Source: Arthrobacter sp. ISL-65 (GTDB taxonomy: Bacteria > Actinomycetota > Actinomycetes > Actinomycetales > Micrococcaceae). From it: DNA of 64,000 nucleotides. The notes below the pieces were generated by a model. It did not search any database, was not told where the DNA came from, and saw nothing but the letters and a program-made list of their open reading frames with translations. The stretch spans positions 144,476 to 208,475 of the forward strand of contig NZ_JAGGPN010000007.1 of NCBI RefSeq assembly GCF_018613795.1. Direction: 5' to 3'. This document shows positions 1 to 8,586 of the stretch, in pieces. The position numbers were made by a program, and so were the translations under genes. Position 1 is the first letter of the stretch; each line of letters begins with the position of its first letter.

Positions 1-190
1 CCCGGTTGGGCCGGAAGATTTTCCCCGGTCCAAAGCGGGGCTCAAGAGCGGCGAGCAGTGCGGCCAGGGGCTCTTTCACGGACTCGTGGTACACCTCTGA
101 GTGGGTCTGCCACCACTCCCGGCTGTTGTTTTCTTCCAGCTCAGCATAGAACTCCGTTGCTGCTGCGGGAATGCCCTCGAATGTGCTCAT
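1..190 (-). CDS. DUF2461 family protein (5' part, runs off window)
   Basis: The first 63 codons of a minus-strand gene are visible; the rest lies beyond base 1. The N-terminus has the features of the DUF2461/TIGR02453 family: an FY.EL..NN.REWW block near residues 14-27 and an IFRPNR block at residues 58-63, where the family normally reads IFRPNRDxRFS. The family has no established function. A TAGGCT hexamer at 197-202 ends 6 nt before the ATG, so the transcript is probably leaderless. Identification rests on recall of the family pattern. Confidence 0.8.
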   Translation of the reverse strand, partial: MSTFEGIPAAATEFYAELEENNSREWWQTHSEVYHESVKEPLAALLAALEPRFGPGKIFRPNR

Positions 191-276
191 GAATGAAGCC
201 TAGGAAAGCTGACCCGGCTAGGCTACGGGCACCTCGTCCATGTGGAAAACATGCACGCGGACCGGCACCACTTGGC

Positions 277-2400
277 TCACTTCGCCAATTTGTCCAGCAA
301 CAGCGGTGCCAGGAGCTCGCTGTACTCCCGGTTGAGGTGGTTGGCGTCGAAGTAGACATTGACTCCGCCAACAACCGTGTAGCACTTGCGCGGATCGCAG
401 AAGTAATCGGTCAGGTCCACCAGCTGGACGTCGCGGTTGTACGTAGACTTGGCTGCCGTGATGAGCGGGTCTTCGGGCTGCGCAAGGGCGCGATCCACAG
501 CGCAGGACGCCGGATCCTGGATATGCAGATTGGCACAGTCAGGCTGCCGCACCGCCTGGTTGAGCGGCGGATCGGCCAGGACATAGACCTTGGACCCTGC
601 GTCGGTCCACCGCTGCCAGGTCTTCTGCAGGCCCGAGGAGAACTGTTCGGAGACCGGACGGCCGGAGCCGTCGTCAACGGACTGCCTCCGCGCGAACATG
701 GACGTGAAAACCGCCGCGGGTCGGTCTGCCGCCACGGCGTCGGTCACCCTGTTCGCCCAGTCCATGCAGGTCCGGGTGGAGTTCTGGTCGGCGTTGTTTG
801 CGTAGCCCGTGAATTTGACGTCCGCCACAGGACAGCCTCCCAGCAGTGCCGTCCTGACGATCCAGCCTCGTTGCTTGGCCGCCGCGAAGACCGCCGCCTG
901 CCACTGCTGTGCGTGGGAGTCGCCCACCAGCCACACAGTTTTGGCTTCCGGCTTCCCGCCCGAGAAGTCACAGCGCTGGTGCGTCCTGGTCTCCGCGGCC
1001 TTCAGCTCGTCGTCAGGGCGGTCGCATGAAGGAGGCGTTTTCCAGTACTCATTGGCATCCGACATCACGGGGGCAGCGGACGGTCCGAACGGATCGGTGC
1101 AGTCGGCGCCGGGGAGCAGGGCCAGCGGACCGTGGCAAGGCTGCAGGGCGGCCGCTGCCGCCGCCTGTTCCGCTGCCTCCTGACGGATATCCTTGACCTG
1201 CAGCTGAAGGCCGGCAAGCCCGGCAACAAGGGCCATGCCAACGGCCATCGCGACGAACGTCCGCCGCGCCGACGCGGTGAGATACACGGATGACTGGCCG
1301 CGGTCCTCGACATACGCCTTCGTGAGGCCTGCCAGGACAACGGCGAGAAGGACCATCCCGATCCTGTCGAAGTGGCCCAGGGCGCGCCCCAAGGCGAATG
1401 GGGCAATGACGATGAGCGGCCAGTGCCAGAGGTACAGCGAGTACGAGATGTTGCCGAGGTACTGCAGCGGAAGCATGCTGATCAGTGGCTTGAAGGCAGG
1501 GCTGCGGTTATCGTTCCCTGCATAGATGACCATCACAGTGCCCAGGACGGGAACAAGGGCAAGGAAGCCGGGGAAGGCGGTCCCGTCGTTGAAGGCAATG
1601 GCTGAGCACACGATCAGTATGAACCCGGCGGGGCCGACCCCCTTCAGGGCCGGCGACGGCAGCCTGTGCCGCCCGAGCGCCAGGGCAGTTAACGCACCCG
1701 CGCCGAACTCCCAGGCCCGGACCGGAGTTACGAAATACGCCTGGTTCGGCGAGAACTCCGTCGTGAGCACAGAGGCCACGAGCCCGAGTGCCGTCACGGC
1801 GGCTACCCCGGCGAAGACTACGGGGATTCCAGGCCTGTTGAGGCGGCCGGCCCGCCAGAACAGCGCAATGAGCAGCAGCGGCCAGATGAGGTAAAACTGC
1901 TCCTCGACAGAGAGCGACCAGAAGTGCTGGGCCACCGTTGCCGATGACGTCGACGCCGAGTAATCAACGGACTTGGCCGCCAGCACCCAGTTTTCCGCGT
2001 AAAGGGCGCTGGCGAGGATTTCGTGTGCTGTGTCTTCCCAGCGCGAAAACGGCAGCCACACCATAGCGGCGATGAGCGACGCGGTTAGGACCAGGAATGC
2101 CGCCGGCAGCAGTCGCCGGATCCTGCGGGCATAGAACGAAGCTAGGCGGATCCGGCCGGTTCCCAGGAGTTCCTTCAGCAGATGCGAGGTGATCAGGAAC
2201 CCGGAGATCACGAAGAAGACGTCAACCCCGACGTAGCCTCCGGTCAGCTCCTTGGGCCACAGGTGGTTCAGGACGACCAGGGACACTGCAAGGGCGCGCA
2301 GCGCCTGGATGTCAGGCCGGAACGACGGTCTGCGCCGGAGTCCTGCAGCCGCGATTGTCCCGGCCGCAGCCCCACCCGGCGCCTGCTGGACGATGCTCAT
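277..2400 (-). CDS. Acyltransferase 3 / SGNH-fused O-acetylase (OafA/YrhL type)
   Basis: A 707-residue integral membrane protein that probably transfers acyl (usually acetyl) groups to cell-surface polysaccharide or peptidoglycan. Residues about 25-385 form the multi-pass acyltransferase-3 domain, with RPDIQALRALAV at the start, DVFFVISGFLI near residue 60 and SLSVEEQFYLIWP near residue 165. After a last membrane segment there is an extracytoplasmic SGNH-hydrolase-like domain: VWLVGDSHAQQW near residue 490 supplies the GDSH serine block, and DANHLNREYS near the C-terminus supplies the Asp/His block. Length and domain order are those of the SGNH-fused OafA class. The ATG at 2400 has AAGGA upstream. 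No polysaccharide cluster adjoins it, so the acceptor is unknown. Confidence 0.93.
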   Translation of the reverse strand: MSIVQQAPGGAAAGTIAAAGLRRRPSFRPDIQALRALAVSLVVLNHLWPKELTGGYVGVDVFFVISGFLITSHLLKELLGTGRIRLASFYARRIRRLLPAAFLVLTASLIAAMVWLPFSRWEDTAHEILASALYAENWVLAAKSVDYSASTSSATVAQHFWSLSVEEQFYLIWPLLLIALFWRAGRLNRPGIPVVFAGVAAVTALGLVASVLTTEFSPNQAYFVTPVRAWEFGAGALTALALGRHRLPSPALKGVGPAGFILIVCSAIAFNDGTAFPGFLALVPVLGTVMVIYAGNDNRSPAFKPLISMLPLQYLGNISYSLYLWHWPLIVIAPFALGRALGHFDRIGMVLLAVVLAGLTKAYVEDRGQSSVYLTASARRTFVAMAVGMALVAGLAGLQLQVKDIRQEAAEQAAAAAALQPCHGPLALLPGADCTDPFGPSAAPVMSDANEYWKTPPSCDRPDDELKAAETRTHQRCDFSGGKPEAKTVWLVGDSHAQQWQAAVFAAAKQRGWIVRTALLGGCPVADVKFTGYANNADQNSTRTCMDWANRVTDAVAADRPAAVFTSMFARRQSVDDGSGRPVSEQFSSGLQKTWQRWTDAGSKVYVLADPPLNQAVRQPDCANLHIQDPASCAVDRALAQPEDPLITAAKSTYNRDVQLVDLTDYFCDPRKCYTVVGGVNVYFDANHLNREYSELLAPLLLDKLAK

Positions 2401-2531
2401 GAGTTCCTTTTTGACGAGGGTGAGGCGGAAGGTGCCTTGCTGATTTTGCCATGCTGTCCGGTTCTGCCGAAGTTACGGCAGCGACACGGCGTAACGGAGG
2501 GCCTGCCTTGGGGGAACATCTCCGGACGCAG

Positions 2532-2580
2532 GGAACCCCGCCGCGGCTGTGAACGGGTCACTGTGCCGTGGCGGGGTTCC
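2532..2580 (-). terminator. Hairpin downstream of catalase
   Basis: GGAACCCCGCC (2532-2542) pairs perfectly with GGCGGGGTTCC (2570-2580), with partial further pairing in the loop. It lies 22 nt after the catalase stop codon on the minus strand. There is no U-tract, so it may be a weak terminator or an mRNA 3'-end stabiliser. Confidence 0.5.
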
Positions 2581-2601
2581 TGTGCTATCTGGTGCGTGCT
2601 G

Positions 2602-4101
2602 TTAGCCGATCTTGTTGGCGGCTTCCGCATCGGAGAGGGGTGCTGCGCCGAGGTTGGCGCGGAGCTTGGCGCCGAGTTCGGCGTCAACGTTGGTCCAGTA
2701 CTGGATGGCGCGTTCCTTGATGCCGGGGCTCTTCACGCCGCCCACGGCACCGGTGATGGTGTCGAGGAAGCGGGCCTTTTCGGCGTCGTTGTAAACCTCG
2801 CGGTACAGCGCGCCGGCCTGGACGAAGTCGCTGTCCTCGGCGTGCAGGGAGTGCGCAGCGTGCGTCAGCTCGCCGTCGTTCTCCCAGCCGCCGGCCGGGC
2901 TCTGCGGCTCAACGGCGGCCGGGCCGCCGAACGTGTTCGGTGCGTAGACCGGAACCGACGGAGCGTTGAACAGGAAGCGTCCCGCGCCGTCCTGGCTGTA
3001 GTTGTTGACCTGGCTCTTGGGCTGGTTCACCGGGATCTGGGCGTGGTTGGTGCCTACGCGGTAGCGGTGTGCGTCCGCGTAGGAGAAGATCCGGGCCTGG
3101 AGCATCTTGTCCGGGGACGCGGCGATGCCGGGCACGAAGTTGGACGGCGCGAAGGTGGCCTGCTCGATCTGCGCGAAGTAGTTCTCCGGGTTCCGGTTCA
3201 GCTCCATGGTGCCGACCTTGATCAGCGGGTAGTCCGCGTGCGGCCAGACCTTGGTCAGGTCGAACGGGTTGAAGCGGTAGGTCTTGGCGTCCTCGTACGG
3301 CATGACCTGCACATGCAGGTCCCAGGAGGGCAGGTTGCCGGCTTCGATGTTCTCGTGCAGGTCGCGGATGTAGAAGTCCGCGTCGGAGCCGGCGAGGGCT
3401 TCGGCTTCCTCCCCCGTGATGGAGTTGACGCCCTGGTTGGACTTGAAGTGGTACTTGACCCAGAACCGCTCGCCCTCGGCGTTGATCCACTGGTAGGTGT
3501 GCGAGCCGTAGCCCTGCATTTCGCGCCAGGAGGCGGGCAGGCCGCGGTCACCCATCAGCCAGGTGACCTGGTGTGCGGACTCGGGGGAGAGGGTCCAGAA
3601 GTCCCACTGCATGTCGGCGTCGCGAAGGTGCGAGCCGGGCAGGCGCTTCTGGGAGTGGATGAAGTCCGGGAACTTGATGCCGTCGCGGATGAAGAACACC
3701 GGGGTGTTGTTGCCCACGAGGTCGTAGTTGCCCTCGGAGGTGTAGAACTTCACCGCGAAGCCGCGGGGGTCGCGCCAGGTGTCCGGGGAGCCGTTCTCGC
3801 CGGCGACGGAGGAGAAACGGATCAGCATCTCGGTCTCCACACCCGGCTGCAGGAACGCGGCCTTGGTGTACTTGGAGATGTCCTCGGTGGTCTTGAACGT
3901 GCCGAAGGCGCCGCCGCCCTTGGCGTGCACCACACGCTCCGGGACGCGCTCGCGGTTGAACTGGGCGAGCTTTTCTATCAGGTAGTGGTCCGTGAGGATG
4001 ATCGCGCCGTCAGCGCCGACAGCCTTGGAATGGGCATCGGACGTTACCGGGGCGCCGGACTGCGTGGTGGACACGGCAGGCGCAGAGATGTTCGAAGTCA
4101 T
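2602..4101 (-). CDS. katA: Monofunctional haem catalase
   Basis: Decomposes hydrogen peroxide to water and oxygen in the cytoplasm. The 499-residue length is that of the small-subunit, clade-3-like catalases. Visible active-site elements are the distal His (H59) in [12 protein letters not shown], the distal Asn (N131/N132) in VGNNTPVFF, and the proximal haem-ligand Tyr (Y341) in [14 protein letters not shown]. The ATG at 4101 follows AGGAG at good spacing. It lies 18 nt after a Fur-family gene on the same strand, the common furA-kat arrangement, so peroxide- or metal-responsive control by that regulator is likely. This is a confident family call. Confidence 0.98.
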   Translation of the reverse strand: MTSNISAPAVSTTQSGAPVTSDAHSKAVGADGAIILTDHYLIEKLAQFNRERVPERVVHAKGGGAFGTFKTTEDISKYTKAAFLQPGVETEMLIRFSSVAGENGSPDTWRDPRGFAVKFYTSEGNYDLVGNNTPVFFIRDGIKFPDFIHSQKRLPGSHLRDADMQWDFWTLSPESAHQVTWLMGDRGLPASWREMQGYGSHTYQWINAEGERFWVKYHFKSNQGVNSITGEEAEALAGSDADFYIRDLHENIEAGNLPSWDLHVQVMPYEDAKTYRFNPFDLTKVWPHADYPLIKVGTMELNRNPENYFAQIEQATFAPSNFVPGIAASPDKMLQARIFSYADAHRYRVGTNHAQIPVNQPKSQVNNYSQDGAGRFLFNAPSVPVYAPNTFGGPAAVEPQSPAGGWENDGELTHAAHSLHAEDSDFVQAGALYREVYNDAEKARFLDTITGAVGGVKSPGIKERAIQYWTNVDAELGAKLRANLGAAPLSDAEAANKIG

Positions 4102-4119
4102 CTTTCTCCTATTTCTTGA

Positions 4120-4593
4120 TTACTTGTCAGTTGCGTTTGAAGGAAGTTTTTGGGCCCGCTGGCACTCTCCGCAGATCCCCTGGTACATGACATCCGCGAT
4201 CTGGATGGTCATGGGGTGGGAATCCTCGTTCCAGTGCGGGGTCAGGCACGGGGCATGGCCGACAGCGCAGTCGACGTCCTCCACACGGCCGCAGCTGATG
4301 CAGATCGCGTGGTGGTGGTTATCGCCCACCCGCGTCTCATACAGCGCCGGGGAATGCGGAGGTTCGAACCGGCGCAGCATCTGCAGGTCCGTCAGGTCAC
4401 CCAGCACGACGTACACGGACTGCGCCGTCAGTTCCGGCAGTTCCTCGCGGGCGGCCGCCAGGATATTTTCCGCCGGGGAGTGCGGGTGATGCTCGACGGC
4501 GGCCAGCACCGCCAGCCGCTGCTTGGTCACCCGGCGGCCGTGGGCGCGCAGGGCCGCGGCCCATGCTTCGTGGCTTTCCGGGTGATCGGTCAT
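4120..4593 (-). CDS. Fur-family transcriptional regulator (PerR/FurA-like)
   Basis: A 157-residue metalloregulator with an N-terminal winged helix (about residues 10-85, including RVTKQRLAVLAAVE and AQSVYVVLGDL) and a C-terminal metal-binding/dimer domain with HHHAICISCG and a second Cys pair, CGEC, near residue 145. These CxxC pairs form the structural zinc site of the family. It is encoded immediately upstream of catalase and is probably cotranscribed with it. By analogy with actinobacterial furA-katG and PerR-katA pairs it should repress its own operon and release it under peroxide or metal stress; this is inference. No clear Fur or PerR box could be recognised in the 76-nt divergent promoter region towards the MFS gene. 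Confidence 0.92.
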   Translation of the reverse strand: MTDHPESHEAWAAALRAHGRRVTKQRLAVLAAVEHHPHSPAENILAAAREELPELTAQSVYVVLGDLTDLQMLRRFEPPHSPALYETRVGDNHHHAICISCGRVEDVDCAVGHAPCLTPHWNEDSHPMTIQIADVMYQGICGECQRAQKLPSNATDK

Positions 4594-4669
4594 GACTCCA
4601 TTGAAACACCTATTTTGACTAGATCACAATAAGGCAGGACTAAGTTTCTGCTGGGACTAGAGTTGCCGG

Positions 4670-5941
4670 GTGGGAAAACTTCTGGCTGACATCACTCCGC
4701 TTCGTGAGAGCCCCGATTTCCGGCGGCTTTGGCTGGGCTCAGCTGTCTCCAACGTGGGAAGCCAGCTCACCCTCGTGGCGGTCAGCCTGGAGGTCTACCG
4801 GCTGACGCAGGACAGCCTCTACGTTGGCCTGCTCAGCATCTTTGCCCTGGTGCCCCTGGTGGTTGGCGGACTGCTGGGCGGATCCATCGCCGACTCCCAT
4901 GACCGGCGAACGGTGGCGCTCCTTTCCGCCGCAGTGCTGTGGCTGACCACGGGCGGACTCGCCCTGCAGGCCTGGCTGGAGGTGGGCAACGTGTGGCTGC
5001 TGTACGCGCTGGTGGCCGTGCAAAGTGGCGCCCAGGCCATCAACCAGCCTGCCCGCAGCGCCATCATTCCGGTGCTGGTGCGCAAAGAGCTCCTGCCGGC
5101 CGCCAATGCGCTGAACATGATCGTCTTCGGGTTGGCCATGACGGCGGGCCCGCTTCTGGCCGGTGTCCTGGTGGCCAGCGTCGGCTTTGGCTGGACCTAC
5201 ACGCTGGACCTGGTCAGCTTCGTCTTTGCCTTCTGGGCACTGTTGAAGCTTCCTCCCATGCCGCCCGGCGAAGAGGCAGGGCGGGCCGGGATGCGGTCCG
5301 TCGTGGAAGGCTTCCGGTTCCTGGGCACGCGGCCCAACCTGCGGATGATGTTCATCCTCGACCTCATCGCCATGATCCTGGCCCAGCCGCGCGCCCTGCT
5401 GCCGGCCATCGGAGCTCTCATGATCGGCGGCGGGGAAACCACGGTGGGCATCCTGCTGGCGTCCGTAGCGGTGGGCGCCTTCCTCGCCGGCCTCTTTTCC
5501 GGGCCGCTCGGCGCGGTCCGGCGGCAGGGGAGTGCTGTGGTGTGGTCGGTCATGGGCTGGGGCGCCTCGTTTGCGGCGTTCGGCCTCGTGGTGGTGCTGG
5601 CCGGGCGGTCCGGCTCCGGCGGCGTGTCCATCTGGCTGGTTCCGGCGGCGATATGCTGCGCCCTGGCAGGAATCGCCGACTCGGTGAGTGCCGTTTTCCG
5701 CACCACCATCCTGCAGGCTGCGACGCCGGACCACCTGCGCGGTCGCCTGCAGGGGGTCTTCATTGTGGTGGTCGCCGGCGGGCCGCGGCTGGGCGACATG
5801 CTGGCAGGCGGCGGCACTAAAATTCTTACTGAGGGCTGGGTCCTGCTGCTGGGCGGCATCCTGTGCATCGTGGTGGCCTGGATGGCGGCGCGGTGGCAAT
5901 CCGGCTTCCTGAAGTACGACGCGCGGAATCCCGTTCCGTAG
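4670..5941 (+). CDS. MFS transporter (EntS/MFS_3-like exporter)
   Basis: A 423-residue major facilitator with about 12 membrane segments. It opens with the LRESPDFRRLWLGSAVSNVGSQL block characteristic of the MFS_3 / enterobactin-exporter (EntS-like) group, and has DSHDRRTV in the loop between helices 2 and 3. Members export siderophores or drugs; the substrate here is unknown. The GTG at 4670 is preceded by TAGAGT (4658-4663) at 6 nt, so the transcript looks leaderless. It is divergent from the Fur-type gene and shares a short promoter region with it, which makes an iron- or stress-linked role plausible but unproven. Confidence 0.88.
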   Translation: MGKLLADITPLRESPDFRRLWLGSAVSNVGSQLTLVAVSLEVYRLTQDSLYVGLLSIFALVPLVVGGLLGGSIADSHDRRTVALLSAAVLWLTTGGLALQAWLEVGNVWLLYALVAVQSGAQAINQPARSAIIPVLVRKELLPAANALNMIVFGLAMTAGPLLAGVLVASVGFGWTYTLDLVSFVFAFWALLKLPPMPPGEEAGRAGMRSVVEGFRFLGTRPNLRMMFILDLIAMILAQPRALLPAIGALMIGGGETTVGILLASVAVGAFLAGLFSGPLGAVRRQGSAVVWSVMGWGASFAAFGLVVVLAGRSGSGGVSIWLVPAAICCALAGIADSVSAVFRTTILQAATPDHLRGRLQGVFIVVVAGGPRLGDMLAGGGTKILTEGWVLLLGGILCIVVAWMAARWQSGFLKYDARNPVP

Positions 5942-5980
5942 CGGCAGTGCCGGTTCCGACTTCTGAGCTGTGGAGGCAAA

Positions 5981-6850
5981 GTGCACGATCACCACAACGG
6001 GCTGAAAACGGCGACGCTGTTCGGCGTGCTGTGGGCGATCCTGCTGGGACTGGGCGCCCTGATTGCCGCCAATACCCGCAGCTCGGCCCCGATCCTGATC
6101 ATGGCGCTGATCGGCGTAGGGACCACGGCCTACGGGTACTGGAACAGCGACAAGATCGCGCTCCGGTCCATGCAGGCATACCTCGTCTCCGAAGCCCAGG
6201 CCCCGCAGCTGTACCAGATGGTCCGTGAGCTCTCCACCCGCGCCAGCCAGCCGATGCCGCGGATCTACGTCTCGCCCACCATGGCGCCCAACGCCTTCGC
6301 CACCGGGCGGAACCCGCAAAACGCGGCGGTTTGCTGCACGGAGGGGATCCTGCAGCTCCTCACGCCGCGGGAACTGCGCGGCGTCCTTGGACACGAGCTC
6401 ATGCACGTCTACAACCGAGACATCCTGACCTCGTCCGTGGCTGCGGCGGTGGCAGGCGTCATCACCTCGGTGGGGCAGATGCTGCTGTTCTTCGGCGGCG
6501 GGGACAGGCGCAATTCGAACCCGCTGGCCCTCATCGCCATGGCGTTACTGGCGCCGCTGGCTGCGTCAATGATCCAGGTTGCCATCTCCCGGACCAGGGA
6601 GTACGACGCCGACGAGGACGGTTCGCAGCTCACCGGCGACCCGCTGGCGCTCGCCCCCGCCCTGCGCAAGATCCACCAGGGCGTCCAGGCCGCACCGCTG
6701 CCGCAGGACCAGCGGCTGGTCAACGCCTCGCACCTGATGATCGCCAACCCGTTCCGCGGCGGCGGGCTCAGCAAGCTCTTCGCTACGCACCCGCCGATGC
6801 AGGACCGCATCAGCCGCCTGGAGCGGATGGCGGGCCGGCCGCTCAGTTGA
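5981..6850 (+). CDS. htpX: M48 family zinc metalloprotease HtpX
   Basis: A membrane-bound protease of 289 residues that degrades damaged membrane proteins. Two N-terminal membrane segments (residues about 15-52) precede the catalytic domain. HELMH gives zinc ligands H138 and H142 with catalytic E139, and E206 in the REYDADE block is the expected third ligand. Two further hydrophobic segments lie between them (about 152-172 and 182-202), the usual HtpX topology. The GTG at 5981 has GGAGG upstream. It converges with the GNAT gene downstream. Confidence 0.94.
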   Translation: MHDHHNGLKTATLFGVLWAILLGLGALIAANTRSSAPILIMALIGVGTTAYGYWNSDKIALRSMQAYLVSEAQAPQLYQMVRELSTRASQPMPRIYVSPTMAPNAFATGRNPQNAAVCCTEGILQLLTPRELRGVLGHELMHVYNRDILTSSVAAAVAGVITSVGQMLLFFGGGDRRNSNPLALIAMALLAPLAASMIQVAISRTREYDADEDGSQLTGDPLALAPALRKIHQGVQAAPLPQDQRLVNASHLMIANPFRGGGLSKLFATHPPMQDRISRLERMAGRPLS

Positions 6851-6881
6851 GGGCCGCCGTCGTAAGCCCTGCTCCGCGTCG

Positions 6882-7229
6882 TCAGGCGAGCGGGCGGGCG
6901 TAGCATACGGACAGCGGCTCGCCCGCGTACGGCCCGAAGTTGTCGATCAGGCGGTAGCCCTCACGCTCATAGAAGCGGATGGCGTCGGGCTGGGCTGTGC
7001 CGGTTTCCAGCTTGAGCTCGGTCAGGCCCAGGCGGGCGGCCTCGGCCTCCAGGCTTCGCAAAACCGCTGTGGCGGCGCCGCTTCCGCGATGGTTGGGCAG
7101 CACGAACATCCTCTTGATCTCCGCGGACCCGGCGTCAAGCCGGCGCAGCGCGCCGCAGGCAACAGCTGTCCCCTCCTGGTTCCTGGCCACCAGGAACAGG
7201 GTGATGTCCCCGGCGCTGGGCGCGGACAC
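6882..7229 (-). CDS. GNAT family N-acetyltransferase (short or N-terminally extended)
   Basis: The acetyl-CoA binding motif is clear: RMFVLPNHRGSGAATAVL (motif A), then LKLETG and the AIRFYEREGY block typical of small GNAT enzymes that modify amines. With the GTG at 7229 the protein has only 115 residues and lacks the first helices of the fold. The same frame stays open upstream across 7230-7320 into the end of the YajQ gene, but I found no convincing ATG or GTG with a ribosome site there. Either the start is unconventional or the gene is truncated at its 5' end. The substrate is unknown. Confidence 0.75.
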   Translation of the reverse strand: MSAPSAGDITLFLVARNQEGTAVACGALRRLDAGSAEIKRMFVLPNHRGSGAATAVLRSLEAEAARLGLTELKLETGTAQPDAIRFYEREGYRLIDNFGPYAGEPLSVCYARPLA

Positions 7230-7315
7230 CCGGATGGGCGTGTCCCCGGCCCGGTTCCGCTCCCGGGCCCTTGAGGCGTCCGGGGCCGTTGGCAGGTACT
7301 GGGTGCGGAAGTTCC

Positions 7316-7807
7316 CTAGCTGCGGAAGTTCACGAACTGAAGGTCGGCCTCGTCGAAGTCCTTCAGGAGGGCCATGGTGGCCTGGAGGTCGTCCCGGGAC
7401 TTGGAGGTGACGCGGAGTTCATCGCCCTGGATCTGGGACTTGACGGACTTCGGGGCCTCGTCGCGGATGAGCTTGTTGATCTTCTTGGCGAGGTCCTGCG
7501 CGATGCCTTCCTTGATGGAGGACTCCAGGCGGTATTCCTTGCCGGACGCGTATGGTTCGCCGGTGTCCAGGGACTTGAGCGAGATGCCGCGGCGGATGAG
7601 CTTGGACTGCAGCACGTCCAGCACGGCCAGGACGCGCTCCTCGGAGTTCGCCTTCATCAGGATCTTCTCGCCGCTGAAATCGACCTCGGCGCCGACGCCC
7701 TTGAAGTCGTACCGCTGGGCGAGTTCCTTCTGCGCCTGGTTCAGCGCGTTGGCCACCTCCTGCTTGTCTACCTTGCTTACGACGTCGAATGTGGACTCGC
7801 CTGCCAT
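7316..7807 (-). CDS. YajQ family nucleotide-binding protein
   Basis: A 163-residue protein that matches YajQ over its full length: it opens with STFDVVSKVDKQEVANAL, has QRYDFKG near residue 35, and ends with FDEADLQFVNFRS. Family members have two RRM-like folds, and some bind cyclic di-GMP (Xanthomonas) or RNA/tRNA; the function in Actinobacteria is not settled. The ATG at 7807 has AAAGGAG upstream. It is transcribed towards the GNAT gene. Confidence 0.95.
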   Translation of the reverse strand: MAGESTFDVVSKVDKQEVANALNQAQKELAQRYDFKGVGAEVDFSGEKILMKANSEERVLAVLDVLQSKLIRRGISLKSLDTGEPYASGKEYRLESSIKEGIAQDLAKKINKLIRDEAPKSVKSQIQGDELRVTSKSRDDLQATMALLKDFDEADLQFVNFRS

Positions 7808-8006
7808 GACTCTCCTTTGCTGGTGCCTGCGTCGCCCGGGCGGTGAGGCTCCGGGCAGGGTGCGGATATCTGGCTTCCAGCGTAGTACGGATGGCGCGGA
7901 AGTGAAGGTGGGCGGAATTCACAGTTCACTCAAAGCCAAGTCATGGCGGGAACGAAGTTTAGGAGCCCAGAGTTGTAGCAGTTGGAAGCCGCTCGGAAGG
8001 AAAGCA

Positions 8007-8261
8007 ATGTCCCATAAGGCCGTCCGCTACGTCACCAGGTCCACCGCCGCAGCCGCCGGAACCATCGCCACCGCCGCCTCGTCCGTGGCCGCCGCCGCCG
8101 TGGCCGCATCCATCATCCTCAGCCCCGTCGCCGATGCCTCAACCCGGCTGGAGGGAGTGCAGGCGGATCTCCAGCGGGCGGTGCAGCTCAACCAGATCAC
8201 CGAGGAGCAGGCCCTGCGGTTCGAGGCAAAGCTGGCCGGCCGGATCCTCGGCGAAGCCTGA
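8007..8261 (+). CDS. Small secreted or membrane-anchored protein, unknown
   Basis: An 84-codon gene with a strong AAGGAAAG ribosome site just before the ATG. Residues about 8-45 form an unusually Ala/Ser/Thr-rich stretch (TAAAAGTIATAASSVAAAA, then AASIILSPVADA) that could be a signal peptide or a single membrane anchor. The remaining 40 residues (RLEGVQADLQRAV ... EEQALRFEAKLAGRIL) look like an amphipathic helical hairpin. I recognise no family. The good start site and high-GC codon bias support a real gene. Confidence 0.7.
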   Translation: MSHKAVRYVTRSTAAAAGTIATAASSVAAAAVAASIILSPVADASTRLEGVQADLQRAVQLNQITEEQALRFEAKLAGRILGEA

Positions 8262-8379
8262 TTTTCCGCGGATTTTCGGCCCCCTGATCTCCGATTTTAT
8301 TCTTCGGCAGAAGTTCTGTAAGGTTGTCTTGCCCGCGGTTGATGGAAACACCGGCCGGGGTGATCTTCTTTCGAAGTTC

Positions 8380-8461
8380 GGCAGATTACCCGAGCGGCCA
8401 AAGGGGGCTGACTGTAAATCAGCTGGCAACGCCTACGGGGGTTCGAATCCCTCATCTGCCA
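8380..8461 (+). tRNA. tRNA-Tyr (GTA)
   Basis: The acceptor stem GGCAGAT (8380-8386) pairs with ATCTGCC (8454-8460), with discriminator A at 8461. The anticodon loop reads CTGTAAA, giving anticodon GTA. A long variable arm and the T-loop GTTCGAATCCC complete the class II structure expected of bacterial tRNA-Tyr. CCA is not encoded. Confidence 0.96.
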
Positions 8462-8470
8462 CATTGGAAA

Positions 8471-8504
8471 GACCCCCGGAACCTACTGGTTCCGGGGGTC
8501 TTTT
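8471..8504 (+). terminator. Rho-independent terminator after tRNA-Tyr
   Basis: A 13-bp perfect stem, GACCCCCGGAACC / GGTTCCGGGGGTC, with a TACT loop is followed by TTTT, starting 10 nt after the tRNA. Confidence 0.93.
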
Positions 8505-8586
8505 GCTGTTCCGGTTCTGGGATCGGGGCTGACGAGACCTTGGTTACTGGGCGACGAATAATTTGGGCCCCGTTTCGGCGGCCCCG

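Noticed and set aside
2182..4119. A 645-codon open frame on the plus strand across the catalase region
   Set aside because: It is antisense to the well-supported catalase gene, has a composition biased to Val/Gly/Arg/Glu typical of antisense frames in GC-rich genes, and matches no family.
4594..4669. A Fur/PerR box between the regulator and the MFS gene
   Set aside because: Only short TGA...TCA symmetry is present around TGACTAGATCA; it does not reach a recognisable 19-bp Fur or 15-bp PerR consensus.
4739..6406. A 555-codon minus-strand frame covering the MFS exporter and part of htpX
   Set aside because: It spans two convincing plus-strand genes and is rich in His/Gln/Arg/Gly low-complexity sequence, as expected for a shadow frame.
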